Source of the DNA: Brevibacterium sp. UCMA 11754 | GTDB taxonomy: Bacteria; Actinomycetota; Actinomycetes; Actinomycetales; Brevibacteriaceae | NCBI RefSeq assembly: GCF_021532275.1 | Contig: NZ_JACBOT010000031.1 | Location: forward strand, 310,001-374,000 | Length of the DNA: 64,000 nt | Reading direction: 5' to 3' | Shown: positions 1 to 8,847 of the stretch, piece after piece | How the letters are laid out: each line of letters opens with the position of its first letter | Position numbering within the stretch: the stretch's first letter is position 1 | Program-made: the position numbers and the translations under genes | Notes under the pieces: model-generated | The model's input: only the letters and a program-made list of their open reading frames with translations | What the model was told of the DNA's origin: nothing | Databases searched by the model: none

Positions 1-1191
1 ATGAGGACGGCCTCGAAGAACAGGAATGCCCTCATGACTGCCGCCATTCGCAGCATCCTCACTCCCTCCGCCATCGTTCGCCTGATCCTCGGCTGGGGCG
101 CCTTCGCCGCTCTCCTCTTCGCAGGCCCACTGCTGACTCCGCCCGTTGCGGGCCCGCTCCTCGTCAGCGCCCTGATCGTCATCGTCGGCGTCATCCTCAT
201 CTGCGCCTTCGGCGTCGTCCACGAGGCCGAGCATCTGGCCCGCCGCCTCGGCGATCCCTATGGTTCGCTGGTGCTCACGCTCTCGATCGTGCTCATCGAG
301 GTGGTGCTCATCGCTGCCGTCCTCCTGGGCCCCGGAGAGCACGCCACGATCGCTCGCGACTCAGTCATGGCTGTGTCGATGATCATTCTCAATGCCGTCA
401 TCGGCCTGTGTCTGCTCGTCGCGGGGCTGCGCCACGGCAGCCTCGCCCATAACCGCACGGGCGTCTCGACGTATCTGTCACTCATCATCGTCCTCGCCGC
501 TCTCGCCTTCGCCCTGCCGGCGCTCATCGGCGCGAACGGCAGCTACGAGGAATGGCAGGAGATCCCGATCATCGTCCTCACGATCGGCATCTACGCCTTC
601 TTCCTCTACCGTCAGATGGGTGCCCAGGCCGCAGACTTCCACGAGGTCGATCCGCGACTGACCCAGATCCCCGCCGAGGTGGGTGCGAGCGATTCCATGC
701 CACCGAAACTGAGCATCGTCGAGATCATCTCCACCCACCGCATCGAGATCATCGTGCGTCTGGCGCTGCTCATCGCCACGGTCACTCCGATCGTACTGCT
801 CTCCCACGATATGGCGTCGCTGCTCGATGACGGCCTGGGCCGCCTCGGCGCTCCTGTGGCTCTGTCGGGTGTCGTCATCGCACTCATCGTCTTCCTCCCG
901 GAGACGATCACCTCAATCAGGGCCGCATGGCAGGGCGAAATCCAGCGGGTGAGCAACCTGTGCCACGGTGCGCAGGTATCCACGGTGGGGCTGACGATTC
1001 CGACGGTGCTGCTCATCGGGCTGCTCACCGATCAGCCGATCGTGCTGGCGGAGTCCCCGGCGAACCTGCTTCTGCTCGCGGTCACGCTGCTGCTGTCGGT
1101 GACGACGTTTGCGGCGAAGAAGGTCACAGCCATCCACGGTGCGGCCCACCTCGTCGTGTTCGCGATCTTCGGGATCACGCTCTTCTCCTGA
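1..1191 (+). CDS. Ca2+/H+ antiporter, ChaA-like (CaCA superfamily)
   Basis: Integral membrane cation/proton exchanger expected to extrude calcium (or sodium/potassium) from the cytoplasm. The protein is almost entirely hydrophobic, about 11 helices. It has the two CaCA-type repeats: an acidic helix near residues 83-110 with the GDPYGSLVLTLSIVLIEVV stretch typical of ChaA, and a matching FLPETITSIRAAWQGEIQRV segment near residues 299-318. A short charged loop near residues 215-240 separates the halves. The frame is open to the first base of the window, so the start is not secure. An internal ATG at 34, preceded by an AGGA-type ribosome site, is an alternative. It converges with the HxlR gene downstream. 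Confidence 0.88.
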   Translation: MRTASKNRNALMTAAIRSILTPSAIVRLILGWGAFAALLFAGPLLTPPVAGPLLVSALIVIVGVILICAFGVVHEAEHLARRLGDPYGSLVLTLSIVLIEVVLIAAVLLGPGEHATIARDSVMAVSMIILNAVIGLCLLVAGLRHGSLAHNRTGVSTYLSLIIVLAALAFALPALIGANGSYEEWQEIPIIVLTIGIYAFFLYRQMGAQAADFHEVDPRLTQIPAEVGASDSMPPKLSIVEIISTHRIEIIVRLALLIATVTPIVLLSHDMASLLDDGLGRLGAPVALSGVVIALIVFLPETITSIRAAWQGEIQRVSNLCHGAQVSTVGLTIPTVLLIGLLTDQPIVLAESPANLLLLAVTLLLSVTTFAAKKVTAIHGAAHLVVFAIFGITLFS

Positions 1192-1221
1192 GCCGGCCCG
1201 CCGCTGGCAATGCGCTCGACC

Positions 1222-1704
1222 TCAGCTCGCGCGGGTCCGCTCGGCGTCGCTCATGCGGGTCACGGATTCCCGAGGTGAGGAAATGGGATGACCCGCGGCG
1301 CACTCGACGACAGCATTCACTGGTTGGCCGCAGTCGCGATGCAGCACTTCGAGTGGCGGACCGCCCGATCCGACGTCCTGGCCGCCACCGTGCCTATCTC
1401 CCCAGCGCAGCAGCGAGATCATCACCGGGTAGAGGTCGAGGCCCTTGTCCGTCAGCCGGTATTCCTTGCGGGCCCGCTGACCTACTTCGCGATAGGGCTT
1501 CGCCGTCAGGACTCCCGCGGTGACAAGCTTGCGCAGCCGGTCGGAGAGCACCGGGTCCGAGACGCCGACATGGTCACGGATCTGGTCGAACCTGCGCACT
1601 CCATTGAACGCCTCACGGAGGATGAGCACGGTCCACTTCTCCCCGATGACATCCAGGGTCTTCTGGATCGAGCAGTCTGCAGTATCGAAATCCAGCCAGT
1701 CCAT
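1222..1704 (-). CDS. HxlR family winged-helix regulator
   Basis: Transcription factor of the HxlR/MarR-like group, acting as a dimer on DNA. The winged helix covers about residues 11-100 (motif KTLDVIGEKWTVLILREAF followed by FDQIRDHVGVS and LSDRLRKL). Cys11 sits where redox-sensing HxlR members such as YodB carry their sensor cysteine. The C-terminal tail holds an HRDCG...ECAAGHP pair that might bind metal or sense oxidation. The start has a good GAAGGAG ribosome site. It is divergent from two thioesterase genes across 75 bp, so it probably controls them; no specific operator was identified. Confidence 0.88.
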   Translation of the reverse strand: MDWLDFDTADCSIQKTLDVIGEKWTVLILREAFNGVRRFDQIRDHVGVSDPVLSDRLRKLVTAGVLTAKPYREVGQRARKEYRLTDKGLDLYPVMISLLRWGDRHGGGQDVGSGGPPLEVLHRDCGQPVNAVVECAAGHPISSPRESVTRMSDAERTRAS

Positions 1705-1718
1705 ATGCGCTCCTTCGT

Positions 1719-1748
1719 TTGACCGCCTGATCCATTGTAGGCTAACTT
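1719..1748 (+). promoter_or_regulatory. probable promoter of the thioesterase pair
   Basis: A TTGACC -35 box (1719-1724) and a TAACTT -10 box (1743-1748) are separated by 18 bases, and lie about 30 bases before the ATG at 1780. That ATG has a GGGGA ribosome site. The region between the divergent HxlR and thioesterase genes is AT-richer than its surroundings. Read by eye only. Confidence 0.4.
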
Positions 1749-1779
1749 CAAATTATTCAGCCAGCTCGAAGGGGAACTC

Positions 1780-2214
1780 ATGAATCCGCAGTCAGACTCA
1801 CTTCCAGACGTCTCGCTTGAGACAGCCAGTCGCTTCGTCGCCGCCTCGGGACTCATCATCGACGAGGTCACGAATACAACTGTCCGCGGCCATGCCGACC
1901 TGGGCTCCGACCATCACACGCCCTGGGGCGTCGTCCACGGCGGCGTGTACACAACGCTCGTGGAGAGCACGGGAAGCATCGGCGCCAGCCACGCCGTGGG
2001 CGAGCGCGGCGAGTTCGCCGTCGGCATCCACAACGCCACCGACTTCCTGCGCCCGACCACCGGTGCCCGTGTCGCAGTCGAGGGCACTGCCCTGCACCAG
2101 GGCCGGACCCAACAGCTGTGGGAGGTCATCATCACCGACACCTCTTCGGACAAAGTTCTTGCCCGCGGCCAGCTGCGCCTGCAGAACGTCCCCATGCCGA
2201 AGGAAGCCAACTGA
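1780..2214 (+). CDS. PaaI-type hotdog-fold thioesterase
   Basis: Small acyl-CoA thioesterase of the 4-hydroxybenzoyl/phenylacetyl-CoA (PaaI, YbgC-like) group, a cytosolic hotdog-fold enzyme that hydrolyses CoA thioesters. The diagnostic HGG motif is in WGVVHGGVYTTLVES (about residues 47-61), and the central strand region NATDFLRPTTGARV follows. The length of 144 residues is normal for the family. It starts the short operon whose second gene begins two bases after its stop codon. The substrate cannot be read from the sequence. Divergent from the HxlR regulator. Confidence 0.85.
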   Translation: MNPQSDSLPDVSLETASRFVAASGLIIDEVTNTTVRGHADLGSDHHTPWGVVHGGVYTTLVESTGSIGASHAVGERGEFAVGIHNATDFLRPTTGARVAVEGTALHQGRTQQLWEVIITDTSSDKVLARGQLRLQNVPMPKEAN

Positions 2215-2215
2215 G

Positions 2216-2722
2216 ATGAGCAGGCAAACACACACTCGCGAAACAACGGTGACGTGGAGCGACCCCTCGGAGGGACTGGCACTTCTGCCGACGCTGGACG
2301 GCATCGACTACCTGCGCAAGATGGCTGCCGGCGAAATCCCCGGGGCACCCATCGGCTCCCATATGGGCATGGAGATCGCCGAGGTGGGCGAGGGCACGGT
2401 CACATTCCACTGCCGTCCCGATGAGTCCCATTACAACCCGATCGGCATGGTTCACGGAGGATTGGTCTGCACCCTGCTCGACTCGGCACTCGGGTGCGCG
2501 GCGCACACCACCTTGCCGAAGGGCACCGGCTATACCTCGATTGAGATCAAGGTCAACTACCTGCGCCCGGTTACAGCCGACAGCGGGCTGCTTGTCGCCA
2601 CAGGTCGAGTCGTCAAGCCCGGTCGCCGAGTGATCTTCTCCGAAGGCGAAGTCGTCGACAACAAGGGCAAGACTGTCGCCACGGCTTCCGGCAGTCTGCT
2701 CGTCTTCCCGCTGGAAGCCTAG
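2216..2722 (+). CDS. second PaaI-type hotdog-fold thioesterase
   Basis: Paralogue-like acyl-CoA thioesterase (168 residues) with a longer N-terminus than its upstream partner. The motif NPIGMVHGGLVCTLLDSALG (about residues 79-98) is the hotdog active-site helix start. It is followed by SIEIKVNYLRPV, typical of PaaI family strands. The ATG lies two bases after the TGA of the preceding gene, so translation is probably coupled. Having two thioesterases under one HxlR-type regulator suggests handling of two CoA esters or a heteromeric enzyme; this is inference. Confidence 0.87.
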   Translation: MSRQTHTRETTVTWSDPSEGLALLPTLDGIDYLRKMAAGEIPGAPIGSHMGMEIAEVGEGTVTFHCRPDESHYNPIGMVHGGLVCTLLDSALGCAAHTTLPKGTGYTSIEIKVNYLRPVTADSGLLVATGRVVKPGRRVIFSEGEVVDNKGKTVATASGSLLVFPLEA

Positions 2723-2733
2723 TAGCGCGCGGT

Positions 2734-3867
2734 CTATTTCTCTGGTGCGGCGGTCTCTGCTTCATCGGTCGAACCATCCGCGCCGCCGTCAGGTGAGCTC
2801 GCGTCGCCGTCATTCGGGTTTGTGGCGCCATCGCTCGGACTCGCTGAGGATTCTGCTGAGTTTGCTTCCGAGGGCTCGTCCGAAGTCCCTGCGGGGGTCT
2901 CTTCGGTGGCTGATTCGGCACTGACACTCTCGCCCTCGCCCGGTTCCGGCCAGGCTACTTCCCCGTCGAAGGCGGGCTGATCCGCACACGTGTCGAGCAC
3001 GGCCTCCATCGCGTCCTTCTCAGCAGAGGCCACCCACAGTCCGTACTTGTGCTTGATCGCGATCTGTCGGGATACGTATTCGCATCGGAAGTCCTCGTTC
3101 GGCGGCAGCCATGCGGCTGCGTCGCCGCCGCCCTTCTGTCGAATGACATTTGCGCTCACGGTCAGCAGATTGAGCGGGTCGTTTCCGAACTCCCGCAGTT
3201 CGTCGATGGACATGCCTGCGGCACCGGTCTGCCAGGCGTTGGAGCCGGAGACGATGTAATCGACGTCGACATTGGCGGATCCACGCTCGAAGGCGTATGA
3301 CTCACCAAGGTATTTGTCTTCGAGATCACCGGCGATGGCAACACAGCCGTTGGTCTCCGCCTCGATCTTAAGTTCCTTGAGGTCGCGTCTGAGCGCATCG
3401 TTGCGTGTATCGCAGCCGTTGTCATCGACGTCCGAGGTCCAGTCGAAGAGTTCCGGGTCGTAACCGGTCCTGTGGTCTTTGACCTTGACCTCAAGCTCGT
3501 CGAGCATCGACCGTGCCGGGCTCAACCCGGCGGTACCTGCGCTGTCCTGTGGAGAATCGCTGCCGTCTTCACCATCGGCTGCAGGCTTCGACTCGTTCTG
3601 CGCGGCGACATCACGACCTGAATTCGCGGGCACTTCCTGGTCATTGTGCGGTCGAGTTTCCTGGCCGGGTGCCGCCGAGGCTGAAGGTCGGGAGGGAACC
3701 GGGTCGGAATCTGCTGTGCCGCCTCCGCCGGTCGACCAGGCAACTTCGCTTCCGTCGACCTGACTTGAGCCGCTGCCGCCGCACCCGGAGAGCAAGGCAA
3801 GGACAAATATGGCAAAAAGGGACATTGCCCGAATTCGAGTGCTGCGAGTCGCGACTGCGGAGTTCAT
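2734..3867 (-). CDS. secreted DUF1524 lipoprotein, nuclease-like, active-site His replaced
   Basis: Exported lipoprotein of the DUF1524/GmrSD-type HNH nuclease group. The ATG at 3867 gives a signal peptide with lipobox LLSGC (Cys29), then a low-complexity Ser/Asp/Glu linker to about residue 118. The DUF1524 core runs about 120-290 with NGCDTRND, GNDPLNLL and KHKYGLWV, and an acidic Ser-rich tail follows. The family's catalytic D-H-I appears here as D-Y-I: Tyr204 is codon TAC at 3256-3258, where the neighbouring paralogue has His. It may therefore be a non-catalytic binder. A TATAGT box about 40 bases before 3867, within an AT-rich stretch, supports this start over the longer frame from 3969. 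Confidence 0.82.
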   Translation of the reverse strand: MNSAVATRSTRIRAMSLFAIFVLALLSGCGGSGSSQVDGSEVAWSTGGGGTADSDPVPSRPSASAAPGQETRPHNDQEVPANSGRDVAAQNESKPAADGEDGSDSPQDSAGTAGLSPARSMLDELEVKVKDHRTGYDPELFDWTSDVDDNGCDTRNDALRRDLKELKIEAETNGCVAIAGDLEDKYLGESYAFERGSANVDVDYIVSGSNAWQTGAAGMSIDELREFGNDPLNLLTVSANVIRQKGGGDAAAWLPPNEDFRCEYVSRQIAIKHKYGLWVASAEKDAMEAVLDTCADQPAFDGEVAWPEPGEGESVSAESATEETPAGTSDEPSEANSAESSASPSDGATNPNDGDASSPDGGADGSTDEAETAAPEK

Positions 3868-3998
3868 CGAATTGGACACGCTTGAAATGCTAGGGCAGGT
3901 TGTCACTATAGGGAACGACCCTGAGCATTCGGTAACCGATTCGTTATCTGTTGAAATCGAAACTGTCATAAAACTCTCACGCTCGGCCGCTTCGACGA

Positions 3999-5132
3999 CT
4001 ATTCGCAGCCGATTCCATCACCATCACGGTCAAGGTGAGACGCATACCCGGGGTCACCTCGGCGAACAGGTGCGGCACCGGCGTCACGAACCGCGGTGCA
4101 GTTCTTGTAGAAGACCGAGCCCGACGATCCCGAGCCGGATGACGTCGACTTCTCACCCGAATCGCCCTTGGAACCGGAACTCGACTTCGAACCGGACGAT
4201 GCCGGCCTCTTCTTCGTAAGGGTGTCTTCTGAGGTCTTCACATTGTCACCCGCGCCGGGTTCTGGCCAGGCGACGTTCTTCGTGAACGCGGGCTGATCAT
4301 CACACGCGCTGAGGACTCGTTCCATCGCGGACTTCTCGGCTTTGACGACCCACAGCTCGTACTTGTGCTTGATCGCGATCTGGCGGGAGACGTATTCGCA
4401 GCGGTAGCTCTTGGCCGGCGGCAGCCAGGTCGCGGCGTCCCCGTCGCCCTTCTGCCGGTTGAGGCTCGAGTCCACGGCCAGCAGGTTGAGCGGGTCGTTG
4501 CCGAATTCCTTGAGCGTGTCCTCGTCGAACTTCGCGGCACCGGTCTGCCAGGCGTTGGAGCGGGCAACGATGTGGTCGATGTCGATGTTGTTCGGGTCGC
4601 GGTCGAAGGCGTAGGTCTCGCCCTTGTACTTGTCGTTCAGATCGCCGGCGATGACGACGCAGCCCTTCGTTCCAGCCTTGAGGGTGATGTCGCTCAGGTC
4701 CCGGCGCAGCACGTCATTGCGGGTGTCGCAGCCATTGTGGTCGGCATCCGATCGCCACTTGAACAGGTCCGCATCGTAGCCGGTCTTCGGAGCCCGGCCC
4801 TTGACCTCCAGCTCCTGAAGCATCGCGAGAGCTGTACCGGCAGTCGTTCCGCCGGCTCGGCCCTGTTCTGTCTCCTCTGGCGTGTCCTGGCCTTCGCTGT
4901 CCTCGGCGTCCTCGTTCGGTGCTGTGGTCTCGGGCTCGGCTTCCGACTCCGTGGCCTCTTCAGTCGCGGGGCTGGTTTCCGAAGTCCAGGATGCGTCATC
5001 GGCGCTGGTCTCGACGTCGCCGCCGTCGGCGCAGGCGGAGAGGAGGGTGAGGCTGAGGATTGTGATGAAGGCGAAGACTATGCCAGCGCGCAGGCGCGTC
5101 GAGGCATGGCTGAGGAAGGCGGAAAATGGCAT
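3999..5132 (-). CDS. secreted DUF1524 nuclease lipoprotein with excalibur domain
   Basis: Exported HNH-type (DUF1524) nuclease anchored as a lipoprotein. The start at 5132 gives a signal peptide with lipobox LLSAC (Cys34). An acidic/Thr-rich linker follows to about residue 95, then the DUF1524 core with the intact IDHIVARSNAWQTGA site (His187), GNDPLNLLAVDSSLNRQKGDGDAATWLPP and KHKYELWVV. The C-terminus carries an excalibur calcium-binding motif (NCTAVRDAG...DRDGDGIGCE). It lies upstream of, and on the same strand as, a 377-residue paralogue of identical length. The likely role is degradation of extracellular nucleic acid or a surface function. An in-frame extension to 5258 exists but would bury the signal peptide. 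Confidence 0.85.
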   Translation of the reverse strand: MPFSAFLSHASTRLRAGIVFAFITILSLTLLSACADGGDVETSADDASWTSETSPATEEATESEAEPETTAPNEDAEDSEGQDTPEETEQGRAGGTTAGTALAMLQELEVKGRAPKTGYDADLFKWRSDADHNGCDTRNDVLRRDLSDITLKAGTKGCVVIAGDLNDKYKGETYAFDRDPNNIDIDHIVARSNAWQTGAAKFDEDTLKEFGNDPLNLLAVDSSLNRQKGDGDAATWLPPAKSYRCEYVSRQIAIKHKYELWVVKAEKSAMERVLSACDDQPAFTKNVAWPEPGAGDNVKTSEDTLTKKRPASSGSKSSSGSKGDSGEKSTSSGSGSSGSVFYKNCTAVRDAGAAPVRRGDPGYASHLDRDGDGIGCE

Positions 5133-5306
5133 GGGTGTCCAGTCGTGCACAAGGGTGGGAATGTGGTCGTGGACCGTGACCGGCAATGCTGCCGGCCCCC
5201 GATCCACTACAGAAATGATATGACTGAATCGTGGCCGTTGCACGACCGGCGGACACATAGAGACGCATTCGTTATCGACGTCGCGCAGGTCACTCCCCCT
5301 GCCCCT

Positions 5307-6104
5307 TCAGTCGCTGAGGTGGATGCCCAAGTCCAGGCGTCCGGGGTTCACATCGTCGACCAGGGCCCGGGTCCTGCGGTCATAATCTCCTCCCAGCAGC
5401 GTCCGATACGGGCGGACCCGCTCGCGGGGAAGGCCCGCCAGCCGGTCCGTCAGTCGCTGTCGTTCCTCCTCGCGCCCGGCGTCGCCGATACCGTCCACGT
5501 CATAGACCACGTGAAGGTCAAGCACTTCGATCCCCACATACCACAAGGCACCATGCGTCAACGGGAAGAGCAGGGATTCCAAGTCGCCGCTGATACCGCG
5601 CGGGCTCAGCGTGCGCTGGTCATCCCCAGCGGTGACAATGATCAGAGCCTTCCTCCCCATCAACCGACCGTCGCCATACCGGCGCGGCAGCCCCGTGTCC
5701 TCGTCGACGTCCCCCTGTGCGAATCCGGTCTGCAGCACCCGGTCAAGCCACCCCTTCAGCATTGCGGGAGGCCCGTACCACCAGAGCGGAAACTGCAGCA
5801 CCAGCAGCTCGGAGGCAGCCAGGTTCTCCTGTTCCCGCCTGACCTCGGGTTCAACTTCGCCGCGTGCATACGCCTCGCCTGCCAGGTCCGAGATGTTGCC
5901 GGGGACCGTGGACAGGCTTCCCAGATCACGCTCACTCAGTGCCGGGTCGAATCCGTCGGCGTAGAGGTCGGACACAGTCACGTCATAATGTTCGGACAGA
6001 ACAGAGCAACCTGCCCGAAACAACTGCTGGTTGAAGGAATCTGCCCGGGGGTGCGTGTAGACCCAGTGGGCGCGGCCTGGCGTAGGTTCATGAAATGTGT
6101 TCAT
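5307..6104 (-). CDS. NAD(P)H-quinone oxidoreductase, flavodoxin-like fold
   Basis: Cytosolic flavoprotein of the MdaB/KefF/NQO1-type family (flavodoxin_2 fold), reducing quinones or similar acceptors with NAD(P)H. Key stretches are the N-terminal HPRADSFNQQL FMN loop (about residues 18-28), LLVLQFPLWWYGPPAMLKGWLDRV (about 100-123), the family's hallmark, and GRKALIIVTAGD. The length of 265 is normal. It is divergent from an AraC regulator across 80 bp, suggesting that regulator controls it. Confidence 0.9.
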   Translation of the reverse strand: MNTFHEPTPGRAHWVYTHPRADSFNQQLFRAGCSVLSEHYDVTVSDLYADGFDPALSERDLGSLSTVPGNISDLAGEAYARGEVEPEVRREQENLAASELLVLQFPLWWYGPPAMLKGWLDRVLQTGFAQGDVDEDTGLPRRYGDGRLMGRKALIIVTAGDDQRTLSPRGISGDLESLLFPLTHGALWYVGIEVLDLHVVYDVDGIGDAGREEERQRLTDRLAGLPRERVRPYRTLLGGDYDRRTRALVDDVNPGRLDLGIHLSD

Positions 6105-6184
6105 ATGCCAATCTCACCGCACATGAGTGAGACGCAGAATCGCCCACAGTCTCATAAAGATCATTCAGCGTCTAAACTGGGGGT

Positions 6185-7135
6185 GTGGACACACTTTCCG
6201 ATGTACTCACACACATCCGCTCCTCCGGCGCACTGGTAGGCCGGACTCTCGCGAACCCGCCCTGGTGCGCCACCTTCGCAGAGGACGCTTCCCTGTCCCT
6301 GATCACGATGCTGCGCGGGGAAGCATGGATCGTCGACGGCGAAGAATCCCATCAGCTCTCCGCACACGACATCGCCATCGTCGTCGGACCTGCACCCTTC
6401 GACGTGACCAGCGACCCCGCAGCGAACCCCATCCCCATGTACGTTCAGACCCAGACCGGAGTCTGCTTCGCTGATGGCGGCGCGCAGTCCGAGAACATCG
6501 CGCTGGGCGCTCGAACGTGCGGGGTGCAGTTAGATGCAGATGACGCCATGCTGACCGGCTCCTTCACCGTCACGGGGCGCATCGCCGATCGCCTGCTGAA
6601 CACTCTGCCACGGGTCCTCGTCGTGCCGCGGGCCGTGCAGCGCACAGCGGCGTTGCAGCTGATGGAGGCAGAGATCCTGCGTGAGGAACCGGGCCAGCAG
6701 GCCATCCTCGACCGATTGCTCGATCTGGTGCTCGCAGGTGCCCTGCGTGACTGGTTCGCCTTGCCTGAGGCGAGGGCACCGGGCTGGTATCGGGCAAGTT
6801 CAGATCCGATCGTGGGCACCGCGTTGACAGCCATGCACGAGGCCCCAGACCGAGGTTGGACCGTCGAGTCGCTGGCGCGTCAGGCGCTTGTTTCGCGTGC
6901 CACGTTGGCGCGCCGCTTCACCGATCTGCTGGGCGAGCCTCCGATGTCGTATCTGAACGGGTGGCGACTGTGTCTGGCCGCCGACCTCCTCGAGCGCACC
7001 GATGCCACAGTCGAGTCCGTGGCTCACGAGGTCGGCTATTCCAGCGGCTACTCTCTGAGTACCGCCTTCCACCGCGAGTACGGCGTCCGGCCCAGTCAGC
7101 ACCGTAAGGCCACAGGGAAACAGGAAAAGAGCTGA
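6185..7135 (+). CDS. AraC family regulator with N-terminal cupin
   Basis: DNA-binding activator/repressor. The N-terminal cupin_6 sensor domain covers about residues 1-190 and the double helix-turn-helix about residues 215-305 (SRATLARRFTDLLGEPPMSYL and VESVAHEVGYSSGYSLSTAF). The start is GTG at 6185. No Shine-Dalgarno is present, but a TAAACT box at 6173-6178 ends six bases before the GTG, so the mRNA is probably leaderless. It faces the quinone reductase gene. This architecture is common for regulators next to oxidoreductases. Confidence 0.9.
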   Translation: MDTLSDVLTHIRSSGALVGRTLANPPWCATFAEDASLSLITMLRGEAWIVDGEESHQLSAHDIAIVVGPAPFDVTSDPAANPIPMYVQTQTGVCFADGGAQSENIALGARTCGVQLDADDAMLTGSFTVTGRIADRLLNTLPRVLVVPRAVQRTAALQLMEAEILREEPGQQAILDRLLDLVLAGALRDWFALPEARAPGWYRASSDPIVGTALTAMHEAPDRGWTVESLARQALVSRATLARRFTDLLGEPPMSYLNGWRLCLAADLLERTDATVESVAHEVGYSSGYSLSTAFHREYGVRPSQHRKATGKQEKS

Positions 7136-7206
7136 GGCAGGTCACCGGTTCGTGCCATGGTGGAGGAGAACGCATTCGTCCATGACGAAGGAAGAGGGAG
7201 GCGATC

Positions 7207-7908
7207 TTGCGACACGATGCAGAACGACCCGAGACGAATCGCCTGATCACTGACGCCCCGGTTCCCGGCCACTGGATCCAGGTGCTCGCGAGGATGCGAG
7301 CAAACACCTTCACCCGCCTCAGTCTTGCCGAGGTCCGGGCCGAGACGCCCCACATTCTCATCGTCTCCCCCACCGCCGAGGTGGCCCGCACCTGCTTCGC
7401 CGACCTTCTCGGCAGCGCTGGTTCAGACACCGACGCCCGTGCCACGGACGAGTTCGTCACAGTCATAACCGCGAAGGAGGTTGTGCCCGCCGACGTCCCC
7501 GCGGGGACGTGGATCTTCCTTCCCCACTGACAGGACGGGTGGACGGAGCTCGAGACCACCTCGGCGAGGGTGCGTGCGGCACTGGTCGAGGAGAACACCG
7601 TCCGGGAACAGGGAGAGAAGCTCACCTTCATCGAGTACGGCATCAACCTGTGGCTGTGGGCCGAACCGCCCTACGGCGGCGGCGATCCCGTCTGCCACGC
7701 CGGCGAGCTCATCAGCTGGGAAAGCGCATGGGCACTGGGCGGGGCGAGCGACACAGGATCTGCTGGCGCAGGATCCGATGGCAGCGGACCCAGTGGCGCA
7801 GGATCCGGTGGCAGCGGATTCTCCGTCCGTGCGCCGGAAGTCTCCTTGCGGCCGCCCATCTATTTCGGCTTGCCCGCCGTGTTGCGTGAGCGCCGCCGGG
7901 ACGGATAG
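7207..7908 (+). pseudogene. hypothetical protein gene interrupted by an in-frame TGA
   Basis: One reading frame starts at TTG 7207 (ribosome site AGGGAGG) and runs to TAG 7908 with a single TGA at 7528-7530. The first part (107 codons) ends with PAGTWIFLPH. The same frame then continues with QDGWTELETTSARVRAALVEENTVREQG and a second block containing NLWLWAEPPYGGGDP. Codon use after the stop looks like that before it, so this reads as one gene split by a point mutation, a sequencing error (TGG to TGA is the simplest) or recoding. I do not recognise the family. Near the end is a Gly/Ser-rich repeat. A second short protein could start at GTG 7570. Confidence 0.55.
7765..7818 (+). repeat. 30-bp period tandem repeat coding Gly/Ser-rich linker
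   Basis: GGCGCAGGATCC followed by GGCAGCGGA occurs at 7765-7788 and again at 7795-7818 with one difference. It encodes GAGSDGSG/GAGSGGSG inside the interrupted gene. Less regular GGATC copies precede it. Confidence 0.6.
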
Positions 7909-7920
7909 GACGAGGTCCGA

Positions 7921-8775
7921 TCACGACACAGCGACGACGACTCCGGCTGTGATCAGCAGGATGACGTAGCCCCAGGCGTGGATGATCTCCGGGATCTTGG
8001 GCACGCGACGGCGCAGCAGAACTATCAGCGGAATCGCACCGATGAGGAGGGCGAGTGCCGAGCGCAGATCCACAGAGCCGACCATTCCCGGGACCTCGGT
8101 AGAGGCATGAGTGGTGATTGTGACGAGCACAGCGGGGAGCATGATGACCAAGGTCAGCGGGTTGGCCAGCGTGGTGGCCACAGTCATGGTGGCCCCTGAT
8201 CGGCGCATCATCGGCACGGTCATCACACTGCCGCCGACACCAAGGAACGAGGCCAGGCCGCCGATCGGGAAACCGAACAGTGCCGCGATGCCTCGACCGC
8301 CGTCACCGAGGTTCTCATCGTCTCCGACTCCAGCGGTTCCACCATTCCGGCCATCGCCGCCCTTCCCACCTTTCGTGCGCGCCTTCGCACCACCTCGGCG
8401 GAAGAAGCCGGGGCGGGCCAGTAGGTCGATGGCGGTCACTGCGATGTAGATGACGAAGCCCCACTTCAGGAGCGTTTCGGGTGCGAATTTCGCGCAGAAC
8501 GCGCCGAACGCCCCACCTGCCGCAAGGAGGAGGAACAACCACCACTCCCCCTTGAGGTGAGCCAGGGTTTCGCGTTTGGTCGAGATCGTGGAGACGACGG
8601 CGTTGACGAGCATGACCAACGCCGAGGTGGCCGCGGCCACCCGTGCCGTGTCGCTGCCGAGGTCGGAGTCGACGAGAGTGATGATGGGGACGGTGACGAA
8701 GCCGCCACCGAACCCGAACAGCACCGTGGTCAGCCCGACGAGGCACCCGACGAGCACCAATCCCACAAAGTCCAT
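7921..8775 (-). CDS. TauE/SafE family membrane exporter
   Basis: Predicted anion/sulfur-compound exporter in the membrane. There are two hydrophobic halves of about four helices each. The first begins with GLTTVLFGFGGGFVTVPII and the second with GLASFLGVGGSVMTVPMMRRSG, the paired family motifs. A Gly/Lys/Asp-rich cytoplasmic loop lies between them (about residues 135-165) and is longer than usual. I chose the ATG at 8775; the frame extends to a TTG at 8811 that adds only hydrophilic residues. Substrate unknown (sulfite, sulfoacetate and taurine are known for relatives). Confidence 0.87.
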   Translation of the reverse strand: MDFVGLVLVGCLVGLTTVLFGFGGGFVTVPIITLVDSDLGSDTARVAAATSALVMLVNAVVSTISTKRETLAHLKGEWWLFLLLAAGGAFGAFCAKFAPETLLKWGFVIYIAVTAIDLLARPGFFRRGGAKARTKGGKGGDGRNGGTAGVGDDENLGDGGRGIAALFGFPIGGLASFLGVGGSVMTVPMMRRSGATMTVATTLANPLTLVIMLPAVLVTITTHASTEVPGMVGSVDLRSALALLIGAIPLIVLLRRRVPKIPEIIHAWGYVILLITAGVVVAVS

Positions 8776-8847
8776 TCGCTCATCACACCCTACAGTCACC
8801 CCGGCGGGCAACCCCTGGCAGCTTCGTCGCTCAGTCCTTGTAGCCAG

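Noticed and set aside
4365-6239. Very long plus-strand open frame (over 600 codons) antisense to the DUF1524 and quinone reductase genes
   Set aside because: It runs opposite to genes with clear domains and signal peptides and has no domain itself. Long antisense frames are expected in high-GC DNA.
7528-7530. TGA as a selenocysteine codon
   Set aside because: No convincing hairpin directly downstream and no selenium-related gene in the window; mutation or sequencing error is simpler.
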